From positions 1 to 64,000 of the forward strand of contig CAJWBH010000010.1 of assembly GCA_913019975.1 (NCBI GenBank): a stretch of 64,000 nt of DNA, read 5' to 3'. The notes under the pieces were generated by a model, which was not told where the DNA came from, made no database searches, and worked only from the letters and a program-made list of their open reading frames with translations. Of this stretch, positions 34,325 through 44,842 are shown in pieces (position 1 is the first letter of the stretch; each line of letters starts with the position of its first letter). The DNA is from Thalassolituus maritimus (lineage in GTDB: Bacteria > Pseudomonadota > Gammaproteobacteria > Pseudomonadales > Oceanobacteraceae). The position numbers were made by a program, and so were the translations under genes.

Positions 34325-36088
34325 TTAAGTAGGCCAAAACGGAAACGCTACCGGGATGAGAGCCAGCGCGGCAACGGAGTAAGCAATCAGCGGAGCGAGC
34401 CCTGCTCGAATATAGTCTGTGAGGCAGTAATTCCCGGCACCGTATACCATCAGATTCGTTTGATAGCCGTATGGCGACAGAAAACTGGCACTCGCGGCAA
34501 AAGCCAATGCCATAAAAAACGGATACGGGCTAACACCCAGCGCCTCCGCGCTTGCATAAGCTACCGGAAACATCAGCGCAGCCGCCGCATTGTTCGTCAC
34601 AAGCTCGGTTACCAGCCATGTGACTATATACACCAGAACAAGAGCGGCATACGGGCCAAGCGCTCCCACAGAGTGCTCAACCCCAGCAGCCAACATACTC
34701 GCAAGACCAACCTCAAACATCGCCTGCGACAAGCCCAGGGCTCCGCCAATCACGATGATCAACTCAAAGGGAAACCGGTTTTTAAGTTCGTCGAGAGACA
34801 CTAACCTGAAAGCCAGGCATGCCCCCAACAGCAAAAGAATTCCCTTAAGTAAGGGGATTACTCCCATGACTGACAAAGCGATGGCAAGTCCGAAGCCCCC
34901 CATTACCAGAACACTAGAGAGAGCGCTCAATGATTGGCGTCTCTCGATACCAGAGATCGTGACAAAGTCTCTGCGGGATTCATGCTTACTACTTATAAAT
35001 TTATCCCCTGTCGTGAGAAGTAACGAATCGCCTGCCTGCAGGACGTGATTACCCAAGTTGCCGCGAATATTCTTACTACCCCGTCGAATAGCGATAACAG
35101 CCGCCCCAAATCTCGACCTGAACTCACAGGACTTGAGACTCGCACCAATCATTGAAGACGTCGGCGAAACCACGACCTCCACCAAAGAATCGGCACCTGA
35201 GCGAAATCCATCGTCGTAATCCCGCCCAGACAATCCATTGAACTCAGAAAGAATGTGCTCGTATCGTGGGTCTCCCGAAAAGACAAGCACATCTCCAGCC
35301 TGCAGAATGAAATCAGGGTCAACAGGAGAAAATACCTTATCTCCGCGAACCAGCTCTGCGAGAAACATGCTCTCCAATCGCCTCAGGGCATTTTCAGAAA
35401 CCGTCTTCCCGACCATGCCCGAATCCGCAGAAACGACACGTTCAAAGAGATACTGGCGACGCTCCTGAGACTCACTAACAACCTTGTGATCTGGCAGCAG
35501 CCTATGAGAAACCAACGATATTGCCAGGAGAGTAGCAACAAATACGGGAGCACCAATCAAGGTAAAGTCGAAGAAGCCAAGTGGAACCTCGCCCGCTTCT
35601 TCTACAAAGCTATTCACAATCAGGTTAGTGCTGGTTCCTACCAGAGTCATCATACCGCCAGCAATTGATGCATAGGATAGTGGTAGCAAATATCGCGATA
35701 ATGCCAGCCCCGACTGGCGACGAAGTCCGCCCATCAAGGTTGCAACGACAGCGGTATTATTGAGAAAGGAGGAGATTACCCCAGCAACAAACCCCAGCCT
35801 GAATACACCCCGCCCCACACTCTGGCTTTGGGTAACGCTGTGGCGGGAAAGGCTGGATACAAAACTAACCTTTTCGAGCACAACAGAGAGAAGTAAAAGA
35901 CTAATAAGTGTTAACAGTGAGGGATTCACATAATTATGAGAAAGGCTCTCGAGCGTTAGAACACCAGACGCATACAATATCCAAGCTACGCCTCCAAAGA
36001 CAGCTATTGGTCTGAGTCGCGTAACGGCCAGCATTAGGATGACTGCTACGAATAAAAGCGCAACTACGATGAAATCAAAAGCTGGCAA
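34325..36088 (-). CDS. SLC13-family anion/sodium symporter with RCK_C domains
   Basis: A 587-residue membrane transporter of the divalent anion/Na+ symporter family. Transmembrane helices lie at about 1-195 and 390-587. Two soluble TrkA-C/RCK_C-like domains lie between them (about 205-290 and 295-380; ending RRGSKNIRGNLGNHVLQAGD). The family signature SFLSPYGYQTNLMVYGAG is near the C-terminus. Proteins of this build often take up sulfate or other anions; that would suit sulfated polymer synthesis, but substrate cannot be read from sequence. The start is TTG 36088, as an in-frame stop lies just before it and GAGGA is 7 nt upstream. Confidence 0.85.
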   Translation of the reverse strand: MPAFDFIVVALLFVAVILMLAVTRLRPIAVFGGVAWILYASGVLTLESLSHNYVNPSLLTLISLLLLSVVLEKVSFVSSLSRHSVTQSQSVGRGVFRLGFVAGVISSFLNNTAVVATLMGGLRRQSGLALSRYLLPLSYASIAGGMMTLVGTSTNLIVNSFVEEAGEVPLGFFDFTLIGAPVFVATLLAISLVSHRLLPDHKVVSESQERRQYLFERVVSADSGMVGKTVSENALRRLESMFLAELVRGDKVFSPVDPDFILQAGDVLVFSGDPRYEHILSEFNGLSGRDYDDGFRSGADSLVEVVVSPTSSMIGASLKSCEFRSRFGAAVIAIRRGSKNIRGNLGNHVLQAGDSLLLTTGDKFISSKHESRRDFVTISGIERRQSLSALSSVLVMGGFGLAIALSVMGVIPLLKGILLLLGACLAFRLVSLDELKNRFPFELIIVIGGALGLSQAMFEVGLASMLAAGVEHSVGALGPYAALVLVYIVTWLVTELVTNNAAAALMFPVAYASAEALGVSPYPFFMALAFAASASFLSPYGYQTNLMVYGAGNYCLTDYIRAGLAPLIAYSVAALALIPVAFPFWPT

Positions 36089-36131
36089 TCAACAATCCTC
36101 AGCAGTTAACTGCGACACCAAACAAGAAGCC

Positions 36132-37574
36132 TCAGAGACCTTGCAATGACAAATAACGAACGTTACTCAATACTTTATTAACCAGTTCAACCGCCTTTCC
36201 ATGAGAAGCAGCCTCGGCATAACACCGCAATTCAGGTGCATTACCCGATGGACGCAAGTGCACAACATCACCGCCCGTCAGGTTCATTCTCAAGCCATCG
36301 GTAGTATCCACACTCTCTACGGTAACGCCTTCGAGCCCTAACTGGGATAACAGAGCAGCCTCATTGCCGGTATAAGAATGAATAATCTGCTTACTCTTCT
36401 CGGTCGCAAAGTTTTTAATCCGGTCACTCGCAGAGAAACGCACTGTGCACTCGTCTACAAGCTCTGAAACTGTCTTGCCGCCTGCGGTCGCAGAAAGCAA
36501 CATAATGGCTGGAAGAACAGCGTCGCGGGTTGGTAAAGCCTTAAGAGCCTGACCGTTTATTTCAGTGTCTGACCCAAGCAAGAAGCCGCCATTGGCCTCA
36601 AAGCCCGCAACAGACGAAAACTTCTGGCTCAGCTTCTCAAATTCGGCAATCACATACGGCGAACCAATACGAGTGCGTTCAACATGCTCAAAAGCACCCG
36701 ATGATTCAACCGACGAATTGCAACTCACCGGAATCGCCAGCGCCTCAGCACCCAGCTGCCTGGCACACAGCAATCCGAGAATATCACCCCGCAACCAATT
36801 GCCCTTTTCGTCACTGATCAACGGGCGATCGCCGTCACCATCAGTAGAGAAAATTGCATCGAAGCCATACTGAACAGACCAATCACGTGCTTTTTTCTGG
36901 TCTTCTTCCGACACAGCTTCGGTATCAATGGGCACAAACTCATCGCTGCGTTCTAACGGCGTCACTTGAGCGCCGAGCTTTTCAAACATCGGCTGATATA
37001 AATCACGGCCAGCACTGGAGTGCTCATAAATACCGATATGCTTACCTTTTAGAAACGGCGCATCGAACAAGGATAAATAACGATCTACATACTCCTGGGC
37101 GGCTTCACCATGGGTAGTCAGGTCACTTAGCTCACCGAGAGACTCAAACGACGCTGACAATCCCAGAATGGACTGCTCGTCTGCCTTGGTGATCTCGCCG
37201 TCAGGGCGATAGAACTTAAGGCCATTGCGATCGAACGGTATATGACTTCCTGTCACCATGATGCTTGGGATATCGCGTTCCATCGCCGCATAAGCCAGCG
37301 CCGGAGTCGGCACTACGCCAAAATAAATCGTATCGACACCTTTCTGTTGTAAAGCGGCAGCGCAGGCCTTAGCCATCGCATAACTGCTCGGGCGGTTATC
37401 AATCGCTATCGCCATTGCCCCGAATTGAAACTCTGCTTTTACCGTTTCAAGAAAGGCGATGGCAAAGGCACCACAGACATCAGGAGTAAACTGCTCGACC
37501 AGGCCGCGCGCTCCGCTAGTACCGAAAGCAACGCCGCTTTCAGCGAGAATCGTATTTGTTTGAAGAGTAGTCAT
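36132..37574 (-). CDS. Phosphohexomutase (phosphomannomutase type)
   Basis: Interconverts hexose 6- and 1-phosphates; with ManC downstream of it in pathway terms it most likely makes mannose-1-phosphate. The 480-residue alpha-D-phosphohexomutase has the phosphoserine loop [18 protein letters not shown], the metal loop [11 protein letters not shown], the sugar-binding loop [12 protein letters not shown] and the phosphate-binding C-terminal loop [16 protein letters not shown]. The phosphoserine loop TGSHIP differs from the common TASHNP, so it belongs to a divergent branch and glucose or glucosamine substrates are possible. The stop is 36 bp from the transporter start. Confidence 0.86.
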   Translation of the reverse strand: MTTLQTNTILAESGVAFGTSGARGLVEQFTPDVCGAFAIAFLETVKAEFQFGAMAIAIDNRPSSYAMAKACAAALQQKGVDTIYFGVVPTPALAYAAMERDIPSIMVTGSHIPFDRNGLKFYRPDGEITKADEQSILGLSASFESLGELSDLTTHGEAAQEYVDRYLSLFDAPFLKGKHIGIYEHSSAGRDLYQPMFEKLGAQVTPLERSDEFVPIDTEAVSEEDQKKARDWSVQYGFDAIFSTDGDGDRPLISDEKGNWLRGDILGLLCARQLGAEALAIPVSCNSSVESSGAFEHVERTRIGSPYVIAEFEKLSQKFSSVAGFEANGGFLLGSDTEINGQALKALPTRDAVLPAIMLLSATAGGKTVSELVDECTVRFSASDRIKNFATEKSKQIIHSYTGNEAALLSQLGLEGVTVESVDTTDGLRMNLTGGDVVHLRPSGNAPELRCYAEAASHGKAVELVNKVLSNVRYLSLQGL

Positions 37575-37630
37575 TGAATCCAGCTTCAGATAAATAAGTT
37601 TTGTAGGGGCAAATCAGCCCCCCCTTCCTC

Positions 37631-38137
37631 GTGGGAGCGAATCAGCCGGAGGCTATTCGCGAAACCTCTATCGCGATGAACTCAATCGCTATTAGCCAGG
37701 CAAGCTGGCTGAATAGCTCCTACAAGGGAATGACACGATCTTTGTAGGAGCTCACCGCGAAGCTCGAGCGATAAATTCGCGCATCACACGATCTTTGTGG
37801 GAGCGAATCAGCCGGAGGCTATTCGCGAAACCTCTATCGCGATGAACTCAATCGCTATTAGCCAGGCAAGCTGGCTGAATAGCTCCTACAAGGGAATGAC
37901 ACGATCTTTGTAGGAGCTCAACGCGAAGCTTGAGCGATAAATTCGCGCATCACTCGATCTTTGTGGGAGCGAATCAGCCGAAGGCTATTCGCGATACCTC
38001 TACCGGCAACACCCCAATCGCTATTAGCCAGGCAAACTGGCTGAATAGCTCCCACAAACCAGGCCACCCTCTGTAGAAGCAAATCAGCCTGTAACCCCTT
38101 GTGGGAGCGAATCAGCCGAAGGCTATTCGCGATAGCC
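37631..38137. repeat. REPIN array between manC and the phosphohexomutase
   Basis: The 580-bp gap holds three REPINs starting at 37631, 37797 and 37963, exactly 166 bp apart, plus a final single REP at 38101. Each 166-bp unit carries the GTGGGAGCGAATCAGCC REP, an inverted partner ending in GCTCCTACA, and a further TGTAGGAGCTCA-type hairpin. The first and second units are nearly identical. The last REP lies about 20 bp past the manC stop. Open frames here are repeat artefacts; no gene is seen. Confidence 0.92.
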
Positions 38138-38156
38138 ATCCGAGCCAAAGCATCAA

Positions 38157-39605
38157 TCACGCCCGGCCGTAAACATCCTTAAAGCGAACGATATCATCTT
38201 CACCCAGGTACGACCCCGACTGAACCTCAATCATCTCAAGATCCACTTTCCCCGGGTTCTCAAGGCAATGCACTTGCCCAATCGGAATATACGTCGACTC
38301 ATTCTCAGTCACCAGGAAGGTCTTATCACCATTGGTCACGCTCGCCGTACCAGAGACAACAATCCAATGCTCCGCTCGGTGGTGATGCATCTGGACCGAC
38401 AACTTAGCCCCAGGCTTCACGGTAATACGCTTAACCTGATAGCGCTCACCGTTATCAATGCTGTCGTAACGGCCCCAAGGACGATACACCTCACGATGGA
38501 ACTCATGCTGGCCACCGCCCTGCTCTTTGATCTGAGCCACAATCTTCTTGACGTCCTGAACCTTATCGCGGTGAGCAACCAGCAAGGCGTCTTTAGTATC
38601 AACAATAACGAGATCATCAACACCCAGCGTACTCACCAAACGATCTGACGTACTGATCAGCGAGTTGCGGGTATCTTTCAAAATCGTTTCACCTTCGCCC
38701 TTGCCAGCGTGCAGCACCGAGTTGCCGTCTTCACACTTATCGGCGATATCCCACAGTGCAGACCAGCTACCCACATCACTCCAACCCGCATCAAGCGGCG
38801 CAACAACCACTTGAGAGTTCGCTGAGTCGGCCGTTAACGGTTCCATCAGGGCGTAATCAATAGAATCATCTGGGCAGGCAATAAAGGCCTCTTTATCAAT
38901 ACGAACAAAATCGTAATCCTGCTCTGTATTCGCCATCGCCGCTTCACACGCAGCGTACATCGCTGGCTGATGACGCTTAAGCTCTTCAAGATAACGATCA
39001 GCCCGAATCATAAACATGCCACTGTTCCAGTAGTAGCACTGGGCATCCAGATAAGACTGAGCGGTTTCTGCGTCTGGCTTTTCAACAAACTGCTCTACAG
39101 TGAATAAGCCTGATGCTTCAGCACCCGCTTTGATGTAACCGTACCCGGTTGCAGGTTCAGTCGGCACAATCCCCAGCGTGCCGAACTTACCCTCACGAAC
39201 TGCAGGTTCCAGCTTATTAACAGCGGCCTGAAATGCAGCGGTGTCTTTAATCACATGATCTGCCGCCAGAATCAGAAGAATCGGAGCTTCACCTGGGTCA
39301 TTCTTGTTGTCACCTAACGCCTGAAACGCGGCCAAAGCAATCGCAGGCGCTGTGTTGCGGCCAACAGGTTCAAGTAGAATAGAAGCGCTCTGCCCCATCT
39401 GACGCAATTGCTCAGCCACTAAAAAGCGGTGGTTTTCATTCGTGATGATGATGGTGGCAGAGGTGTTTAAACCCTCCAAGCGAGAGACCGTCTGCTGTAG
39501 CATGGTCTCGTCGTAGCCCAACGACAAAAACTGCTTAGGAAACGCAGTACGAGACAGCGGCCAAAGACGAGTACCGGAACCACCGGCCATAATCACAGGA
39601 ATCAT
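38157..39605 (-). CDS. manC: Mannose-1-phosphate guanylyltransferase / mannose-6-phosphate isomerase
   Basis: Makes GDP-mannose, and by its second domain isomerises fructose-6-P to mannose-6-P. The 482-residue protein has the nucleotidyltransferase start [20 protein letters not shown] (residues 2-21), then [14 protein letters not shown] near 170. The C-terminal cupin-type isomerase domain (about 365-482) has [28 protein letters not shown] and [12 protein letters not shown]. It matches the AlgA/ManC bifunctional class. ATG 39605 overlaps the NUDIX gene stop as ATGA. GDP-mannose is thus a predicted precursor of the polymer. Confidence 0.94.
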   Translation of the reverse strand: MIPVIMAGGSGTRLWPLSRTAFPKQFLSLGYDETMLQQTVSRLEGLNTSATIIITNENHRFLVAEQLRQMGQSASILLEPVGRNTAPAIALAAFQALGDNKNDPGEAPILLILAADHVIKDTAAFQAAVNKLEPAVREGKFGTLGIVPTEPATGYGYIKAGAEASGLFTVEQFVEKPDAETAQSYLDAQCYYWNSGMFMIRADRYLEELKRHQPAMYAACEAAMANTEQDYDFVRIDKEAFIACPDDSIDYALMEPLTADSANSQVVVAPLDAGWSDVGSWSALWDIADKCEDGNSVLHAGKGEGETILKDTRNSLISTSDRLVSTLGVDDLVIVDTKDALLVAHRDKVQDVKKIVAQIKEQGGGQHEFHREVYRPWGRYDSIDNGERYQVKRITVKPGAKLSVQMHHHRAEHWIVVSGTASVTNGDKTFLVTENESTYIPIGQVHCLENPGKVDLEMIEVQSGSYLGEDDIVRFKDVYGRA

Positions 39606-40084
39606 AGAAAACCCTTTCCTTTATCCAGATACCAGCGGCTATGAATATGTACACGCTCGCTGGACTTAAATTCTTCTTCCGACAGCCACTGATACTCGTT
39701 GTGCTGCTCATATGGGAGCGAACTATACCCTTCTGGCAACACGACCTCAAAGCCGCTCACCACGTAATGGGTACTTATATTGTCACCACCGTCAGTAAAA
39801 ATACTGTCATCGTAGAAGTGCTCGTATAAGCCAAGGTAAGTCGCCGAAGCGATATCCAGGCGAATACCAAGCTCGGCCTCGGTCAAACGGGCAAAGGCAT
39901 CCGCTATACGCTCATTTTTAAGAATTCGACCACCGGGCACAAACCAATAGCCCTGAGCAGGACGATTAACGCGTTTGCCGACAAGAATCCTTCTATATGC
40001 ATCCCGCACTAAGAGGTCTATCGACACTAATGGTGTGCTACTCACTACCGAGCGGAACGAAAGCCTGTCGAGCAATTTTGTCAT
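39602..40084 (-). CDS. gmm: NUDIX GDP-mannose mannosyl hydrolase
   Basis: A 160-residue NUDIX protein that hydrolyses GDP-mannose to mannose and GDP. The motif is the atypical GDP-mannose hydrolase form: [22 protein letters not shown] then TEAELGI, lacking the full E-x-x-E-E of common NUDIX boxes. [10 protein letters not shown] and HYVVSGFEV are also typical of Gmm. The start is set at ATG 40084, with GAGGCGG upstream and 14 bp after the glycosyltransferase stop; the longer frame starting at 40144 overlaps that gene. It overlaps manC, where it could balance GDP-mannose level. Confidence 0.86.
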   Translation of the reverse strand: MTKLLDRLSFRSVVSSTPLVSIDLLVRDAYRRILVGKRVNRPAQGYWFVPGGRILKNERIADAFARLTEAELGIRLDIASATYLGLYEHFYDDSIFTDGGDNISTHYVVSGFEVVLPEGYSSLPYEQHNEYQWLSEEEFKSSERVHIHSRWYLDKGKGFL

Positions 40085-40098
40085 ACTGCCGCCTCTAT

Positions 40099-41211
40099 TC
40101 AGGAAATGCGGGAGGGTACCGCAATTTCTGAATAGAGCCGCCAATAACTGTCAGCAGCATCCTCCCAGTTCCAAGCCTCGAGCTTACTCCTCCCCCGATG
40201 ACTTTCATAAACGTTGTAATCAGGTGCATTTAATTTATCCGTAAGCACTGCAACATCGTCTACGGGGAAGTAAGAAGCAGGGTCCAAACCGAACTCCCGA
40301 TGCACAGGAATGTCCGACAGTAGGATTCTAGCACCCTGCATAATGGCCTCCGCAACGACCAGACAGTAGCCTTCCATCTTGGACGCATTAACCAACAAAG
40401 TGCAGTTCCGGTACAAATCTGCCAGTTCGTCTCCAAATATTGGACCGACCAGCCTTACGTCACGTCCTATATCGGACACCAAAGACTCTGCATAGTCTCT
40501 ATCTTCTTGGGTGTCTCCAACAATAACTAAAGGGATATCAAGTAAACTGGCTTGGTAAGCTTTCACTGCGATATCGAAGCGTTTCGTCTTTTCAATGCGA
40601 CCGACACATAACAAATAAGAACCTGAGGTAAGGTTCAACCGGCCAAGCACGGACGAGGATTCTGCGCTGACTACAGTAGGAGCCGCATTCGGGATTGTCC
40701 TTCGGACCTTGCGTCTAAAAGGCAACCTGGCGTCAATATCGTCCTTCAAAGCTTGGCTAACGCAAACCACACGATCTGAGAACAGACACGTAAATATTTC
40801 ACCTGTTCTCAACAATGCCCTGGCGTACCAACGCCATTTAGGGCGATCGTAGTCGGTAGAATGGTGAGTAGTAACAACCTTAAAACCGAGTAGTTTGGCA
40901 ATCGGTGCAAACACACCAGGTCCAATTCCATGTAGGTGTACGATATCAGGTTTAACTTGCCTTTTAGCGTAGAATAAGGCTTTCAGGCTTCCCAAAAAAT
41001 TCTCAAACCCGGCGCCGAAATCTGCAGACAGAGGAACCACGGTAGTACCGAGATAGTGATAACTCGTTTCGCGGTGTTTCGAGCGGGTCAAAAGGGTGAT
41101 CTCGACGCTACGGTTGATCTTGAGCAAGGTCGGATAGAGATTGGTGTACACAGTCTCTATACCGCCAATATGCTCGGGTACCTTCCTGGGCCCTATGACA
41201 CATACCTTCAT
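40099..41211 (-). CDS. Glycosyltransferase, family 4 type (IGGIET group)
   Basis: A 370-residue cytoplasmic GT-B glycosyltransferase adding a sugar to the lipid-linked repeat. The glycine-rich N-terminal loop is PEHIGGIETVYTNLYP, the inter-domain VVTTHHSTDYDRPKW follows, and the C-terminal donor site has KMEGYCLVVAEAIMQGA with the retaining E-x7-E pattern. It is clearly related to the gene at 52.4-53.5 kb. In both places this type follows a GGAERAL-type transferase, suggesting a duplicated pair. Sugar specificity is unknown. Confidence 0.88.
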   Translation of the reverse strand: MKVCVIGPRKVPEHIGGIETVYTNLYPTLLKINRSVEITLLTRSKHRETSYHYLGTTVVPLSADFGAGFENFLGSLKALFYAKRQVKPDIVHLHGIGPGVFAPIAKLLGFKVVTTHHSTDYDRPKWRWYARALLRTGEIFTCLFSDRVVCVSQALKDDIDARLPFRRKVRRTIPNAAPTVVSAESSSVLGRLNLTSGSYLLCVGRIEKTKRFDIAVKAYQASLLDIPLVIVGDTQEDRDYAESLVSDIGRDVRLVGPIFGDELADLYRNCTLLVNASKMEGYCLVVAEAIMQGARILLSDIPVHREFGLDPASYFPVDDVAVLTDKLNAPDYNVYESHRGRSKLEAWNWEDAADSYWRLYSEIAVPSRIS

Positions 41212-41231
41212 AATCTAATCCGTGTGGGGCT

Positions 41232-42368
41232 TCAATGCCCCAGAAACTTATTCCAATATTGTGAGTTAACCTTCTCAAGCGAAAAGTCACCTGCGCGAAC
41301 GCGCGCCACACTACCATAAAATTGTCGCTGCTCGGCGTCCTGCATGATATTCATGCCTTCGGATAGAGCCTCTGCAGAACCCGGCTCACACAACACCCCA
41401 AACTTAACAGGCCAACAGCCATTCTCTGATGGCTCAAGGTCCTGATTGTCATTTAAAATTTCGAGCGGCCCAGACTGGCAGTTGCTCATTACAATTGGCT
41501 TACCAAGGCACATGGCCTCGACCATCGCATTGGGGAAGCCCTCATTCAGGCTGGCAGACACAAAGTACTTCGCACCTTTAACGATAGGGAAAGGGTTCGC
41601 AATGTTTCCAAGCAGATGAACGCGCCCGGATAAGCCAATCGCGTCAATATATGACTCTAGCTCCGAGCGACATTCTCCTTCCCCCAACACCACCAGATCA
41701 GCTGATTCTCCAGAAAGTAGAAAAGCATCAAGCAAAGTTTTAACGTTCTTCGACTTACTCAAGCGCCCGACAGATACGATATACTCTTTACTAGGAGCAC
41801 CTTCGTTAGTTAACTCCAGTGCACTAGTTTCAATATCTTCAATTGGATAAGGATTGTACACGGTATCGGCTCTTCTCAAGGAGACACCGAAGTTCTCGAC
41901 AAGATCTTTCGTAACCCCATCAGAAACACCCAACACAGTATCAGCAAGAGGATAAACCACTTTAGGAATGACACTGGCCACATACAGCTTTAAACCAGAG
42001 TGATTAAGACGGAGGTGACTGCTCATATGCATTCGCTCGCAAATCACCGAACGGTAAGAATACACCCCTGAGAACAGTGCATTGCACACATTTGACCGAA
42101 TAAGAAAGCTGACAACGATATCAGGGCGTGCTGCGGAGGCGTACCTGCGCCATTCAAATACAGATCTCGCCAAGCTTTCTCTGGAGTTCAGCACCTTGTA
42201 ACTCACCCCTTCCGGCAACGAACGCCGGAACGGTAGATCGTCAAGGATCACAACCTCAACTATCAAGTCAGAATATTGTTCTGCTGAACGCAAGATATTG
42301 CAGAGCGCCCGCTCGGCCCCACCATAAAGAATAGAGTTGATCAGAAAGACAATCTTCTGGGCAGACAT
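41232..42368 (-). CDS. Glycosyltransferase, family 4 type (GGAERAL group)
   Basis: A 378-residue GT-B glycosyltransferase. The N-terminus IVFLINSILYGGAERALCNI has the GGAER motif of this group, and the donor site is SLNEGFPNAMVEAMCLGKP with E-x7-E. It is related throughout to the gene at 53.5-54.6 kb. It is 20 bp upstream of the next glycosyltransferase on the same strand and diverges from the sulfotransferase gene at 42603 across a 234-bp gap that should hold promoters for both directions. No specific promoter could be fixed there. Confidence 0.88.
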   Translation of the reverse strand: MSAQKIVFLINSILYGGAERALCNILRSAEQYSDLIVEVVILDDLPFRRSLPEGVSYKVLNSRESLARSVFEWRRYASAARPDIVVSFLIRSNVCNALFSGVYSYRSVICERMHMSSHLRLNHSGLKLYVASVIPKVVYPLADTVLGVSDGVTKDLVENFGVSLRRADTVYNPYPIEDIETSALELTNEGAPSKEYIVSVGRLSKSKNVKTLLDAFLLSGESADLVVLGEGECRSELESYIDAIGLSGRVHLLGNIANPFPIVKGAKYFVSASLNEGFPNAMVEAMCLGKPIVMSNCQSGPLEILNDNQDLEPSENGCWPVKFGVLCEPGSAEALSEGMNIMQDAEQRQFYGSVARVRAGDFSLEKVNSQYWNKFLGH

Positions 42369-42602
42369 ACTTTACGATACTCTCCATGAATGGCTTCCTG
42401 TTATGGACCGAGAGTACATCAACGCAAGCAATGCTTCCAGAACGAAAGGACATCTTTGTTTGAGAACGAAGGCAATCAGCGAGTTACAACCTCAATAGCG
42501 ATCAAACTGGACGAAAATTTCCAAATAGAAAACCAGATTCATCATTGAGCGGTTTAATGGTATGGTTCAATTTTATACGGACAACATGGAAAGACCGACA
42601 GT

Positions 42603-43496
42603 ATGGGTAAATGCATCATCCTTCTTTCAGAAAAGTCATCAGGCTCCAGCATTGTTCAAAAGTTTGTAACAAAGTACACCCATGCGAAGCTTCTGCCAAA
42701 TACTCGTCACTACGAAAACGAAACTCTGTACTGGACTAAGGCTGCCTCACTACTCGGCCTAGAGCAACATGATATGGTGGACAGCGAAGTTCCACTGAGT
42801 CGTGAATACGGAAAGTCCGAACTCATCAAACTTCTGCGAGACAACCTACCCGGGTATAACCCGCCTGAAGACGAAAAAGAACTAGTCCACAATGGCTGGA
42901 GTATGCTCTGCAAACAATATACGCCAGTACTGTTTGAGAAATCACCACATCACCTGTGCCAAAAAGCGGCTTTAGATCTAATCTGTGAGCAAATAGAACG
43001 TGATAAGGATAACGAGTACCTGATTATAGGTCTAATTCGAAACCCAATGGATACAATCTACTCTCAATACGATCGCTGGTGCTCCCCTCCGGCATTAGTA
43101 GAGAGTCAATGGTTAAAAGCGTATACCAATCTGCTTGAGTTAAAGAAGAAGCTTGGTAACCAAATGATCACAGTGAGGTATGAGGACATTGCGGCCGACA
43201 ACAGTACTATTCAACCGATAATTAAATTCTGCCAAGATGATATACAGATCAAATATGCTCAAGACATAGATAACAAGTCCATGAGCAGATGGAGAAATAG
43301 CAAGACTTATTACCACATACTCTCAGACGAAACCATACAATTAGCATCGATTTTAGGATACGATGAAGAAGTTATAAGCCTGAAGCGAAGTACTTATAAA
43401 AAACTTCTCTTCTCAGTAGTTTATCCTGTTCGCAGAGCCGTTTATAAAAAGATAAAACCGTTAGCTCTCAAATTAGGGATTAAGCGTAAACGATGA
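42603..43496 (+). CDS. Sulfotransferase-family protein
   Basis: A 297-residue putative carbohydrate sulfotransferase using PAPS. The N-terminal CIILLSEKSSGSSIVQKFV fits the 5'-phosphosulfate-binding loop after the first strand. LIGLIRNPMDTIYSQYDRW is a good 3'-phosphate-binding motif (R-x-P-x-D-x-x-x-S-x-Y), and VRYEDIAAD is typical of sulfotransferases. It is on the plus strand, opposite most of the locus, and is visibly more AT-rich than the genes left of it. The cysC gene in the same locus would supply PAPS. The acceptor is presumably the exopolysaccharide, but that is inference. Confidence 0.75.
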   Translation: MGKCIILLSEKSSGSSIVQKFVTKYTHAKLLPNTRHYENETLYWTKAASLLGLEQHDMVDSEVPLSREYGKSELIKLLRDNLPGYNPPEDEKELVHNGWSMLCKQYTPVLFEKSPHHLCQKAALDLICEQIERDKDNEYLIIGLIRNPMDTIYSQYDRWCSPPALVESQWLKAYTNLLELKKKLGNQMITVRYEDIAADNSTIQPIIKFCQDDIQIKYAQDIDNKSMSRWRNSKTYYHILSDETIQLASILGYDEEVISLKRSTYKKLLFSVVYPVRRAVYKKIKPLALKLGIKRKR

Positions 43497-43589
43497 CTTA
43501 ACAGCCAACACCATTCCTTTACGAAGATCACTCCAACAACAAGTATTAGTTCAAAAATCGGCAACAGCACACAAACACCGAGGCAAAAA

Positions 43590-44816
43590 ATGAAAAAAAA
43601 TATACGATCAAAGATTGAGTATCTATATATGAAAAACTATAAGCTTTTTGCAAAATTTACAGCCTACTTGCTACCTAAGAATTTTGATAAGCAGCTTGAT
43701 AATTGTATGATTATAACCCCTACAGAACCTGGTAGCTTTGGTGATCTAGCCATGATGTCAGTGGCGGTAAAAGAAATTAAATCACACGGATTAAAACCCG
43801 TGATTTTCGCTCAATCAGAATTATGGAGAAAGGAATTAGAATCGATAGATGATGACATTATCCTTTCGTATAGTAAGCATGCGGTTGCTGCGCCTTTCGG
43901 CTGGCTGAAATTCATAAGTGAAGTCAAACGATACAAACCCTGCGCAATAATATGTATCGGTGCTGACGTACTTGACGGCTATTACTCTGAACACAGAAGC
44001 ATATCAAGGCTCTCGTATTTAGATATAGCTAATAAAGTTACCAAAAGACAATTAATTACTGGCTTCAGTTACAATAAATCACCTGCAGAATCATGTAAAA
44101 AATACTTACGATACTTATCTGAAAAAGGAGTAAAGCTCTATGCTAGGGACGAAGACTCCCATAATAGAATGCTCAAAGACGGTATTCGGTCATCACAGTC
44201 CATGGATATTGCATTTTTACTGAATAGCACGAAACCATCTCTCCAACTCCCTGAAAAATACGCCTGTTTAAACATTTGCAATGTTCACCAAGAGAAGTTT
44301 GGCCAGAATCTAATAAGCAATATATATGAATTCCTCAACGAAGTAGTGGTTAATTCTGAGAGCAGCTTTGTACTAGTACCTCACGACACTCGCCAAAATA
44401 AACTAGGTGAAACAGACTACACTCTGTTGGAGAGTTTTTACAAGCAGCTCCCACAGAAGGATAGGGAGAAGTGCACGCTAATCAGTCAAACAATCAGCCC
44501 TCAAGAAGTTCGCTTTATCGCCTCTAATGCAGACTACTGTATTGTTGGCAGGAAACACATGGGCGTGGCAGCTCTAGGAGAGCTAACACCCACTCTATTC
44601 TTTGAGTACCAAGGAAAACAGAATGGACTAGTAAAACTATGCGGACTCAATCCAGACACTAATGTTTTAGACCCCAAAAGAAATATAGAAACCTGGAGAG
44701 TTCAGTATTGTTTATTTATCAAGGGGCTAGTCGTTCAGAGACAGATACTATCCGAAAATATACCAAAAATTAAAGGAATGGCCAAAAAGAACTTTGAGCT
44801 ATTATCATCTATTTAA
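43590..44816 (+). CDS. Polysaccharide pyruvyl transferase family protein
   Basis: A 408-residue member of the CsaB/WcaK family, which adds ketal-linked pyruvate from PEP to sugar residues. Family features are the start NCMIITPTEPGSFGDLAMMS, the central VKLYARDEDSHNRM and SMDIAFLL, and the C-terminal ADYCIVGRKHMGVAALGELT, where R-x-H is part of the conserved site. GAGG lies 8 nt before the ATG. The gene is strongly AT-rich with many AAA/ATA codons, unlike the flanking export genes, suggesting transfer. It ends 27 bp from the IS remnant. Pyruvylation of the polymer is inferred. Confidence 0.83.
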   Translation: MKKNIRSKIEYLYMKNYKLFAKFTAYLLPKNFDKQLDNCMIITPTEPGSFGDLAMMSVAVKEIKSHGLKPVIFAQSELWRKELESIDDDIILSYSKHAVAAPFGWLKFISEVKRYKPCAIICIGADVLDGYYSEHRSISRLSYLDIANKVTKRQLITGFSYNKSPAESCKKYLRYLSEKGVKLYARDEDSHNRMLKDGIRSSQSMDIAFLLNSTKPSLQLPEKYACLNICNVHQEKFGQNLISNIYEFLNEVVVNSESSFVLVPHDTRQNKLGETDYTLLESFYKQLPQKDREKCTLISQTISPQEVRFIASNADYCIVGRKHMGVAALGELTPTLFFEYQGKQNGLVKLCGLNPDTNVLDPKRNIETWRVQYCLFIKGLVVQRQILSENIPKIKGMAKKNFELLSSI

Positions 44817-44842
44817 GGTTAAAGGCTAATCTAAATTCTGTA

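Noticed and set aside
37918..38160. Open frame of 80 codons
   Set aside because: It is composed of REP units; repeated peptide text follows from the DNA repeat.
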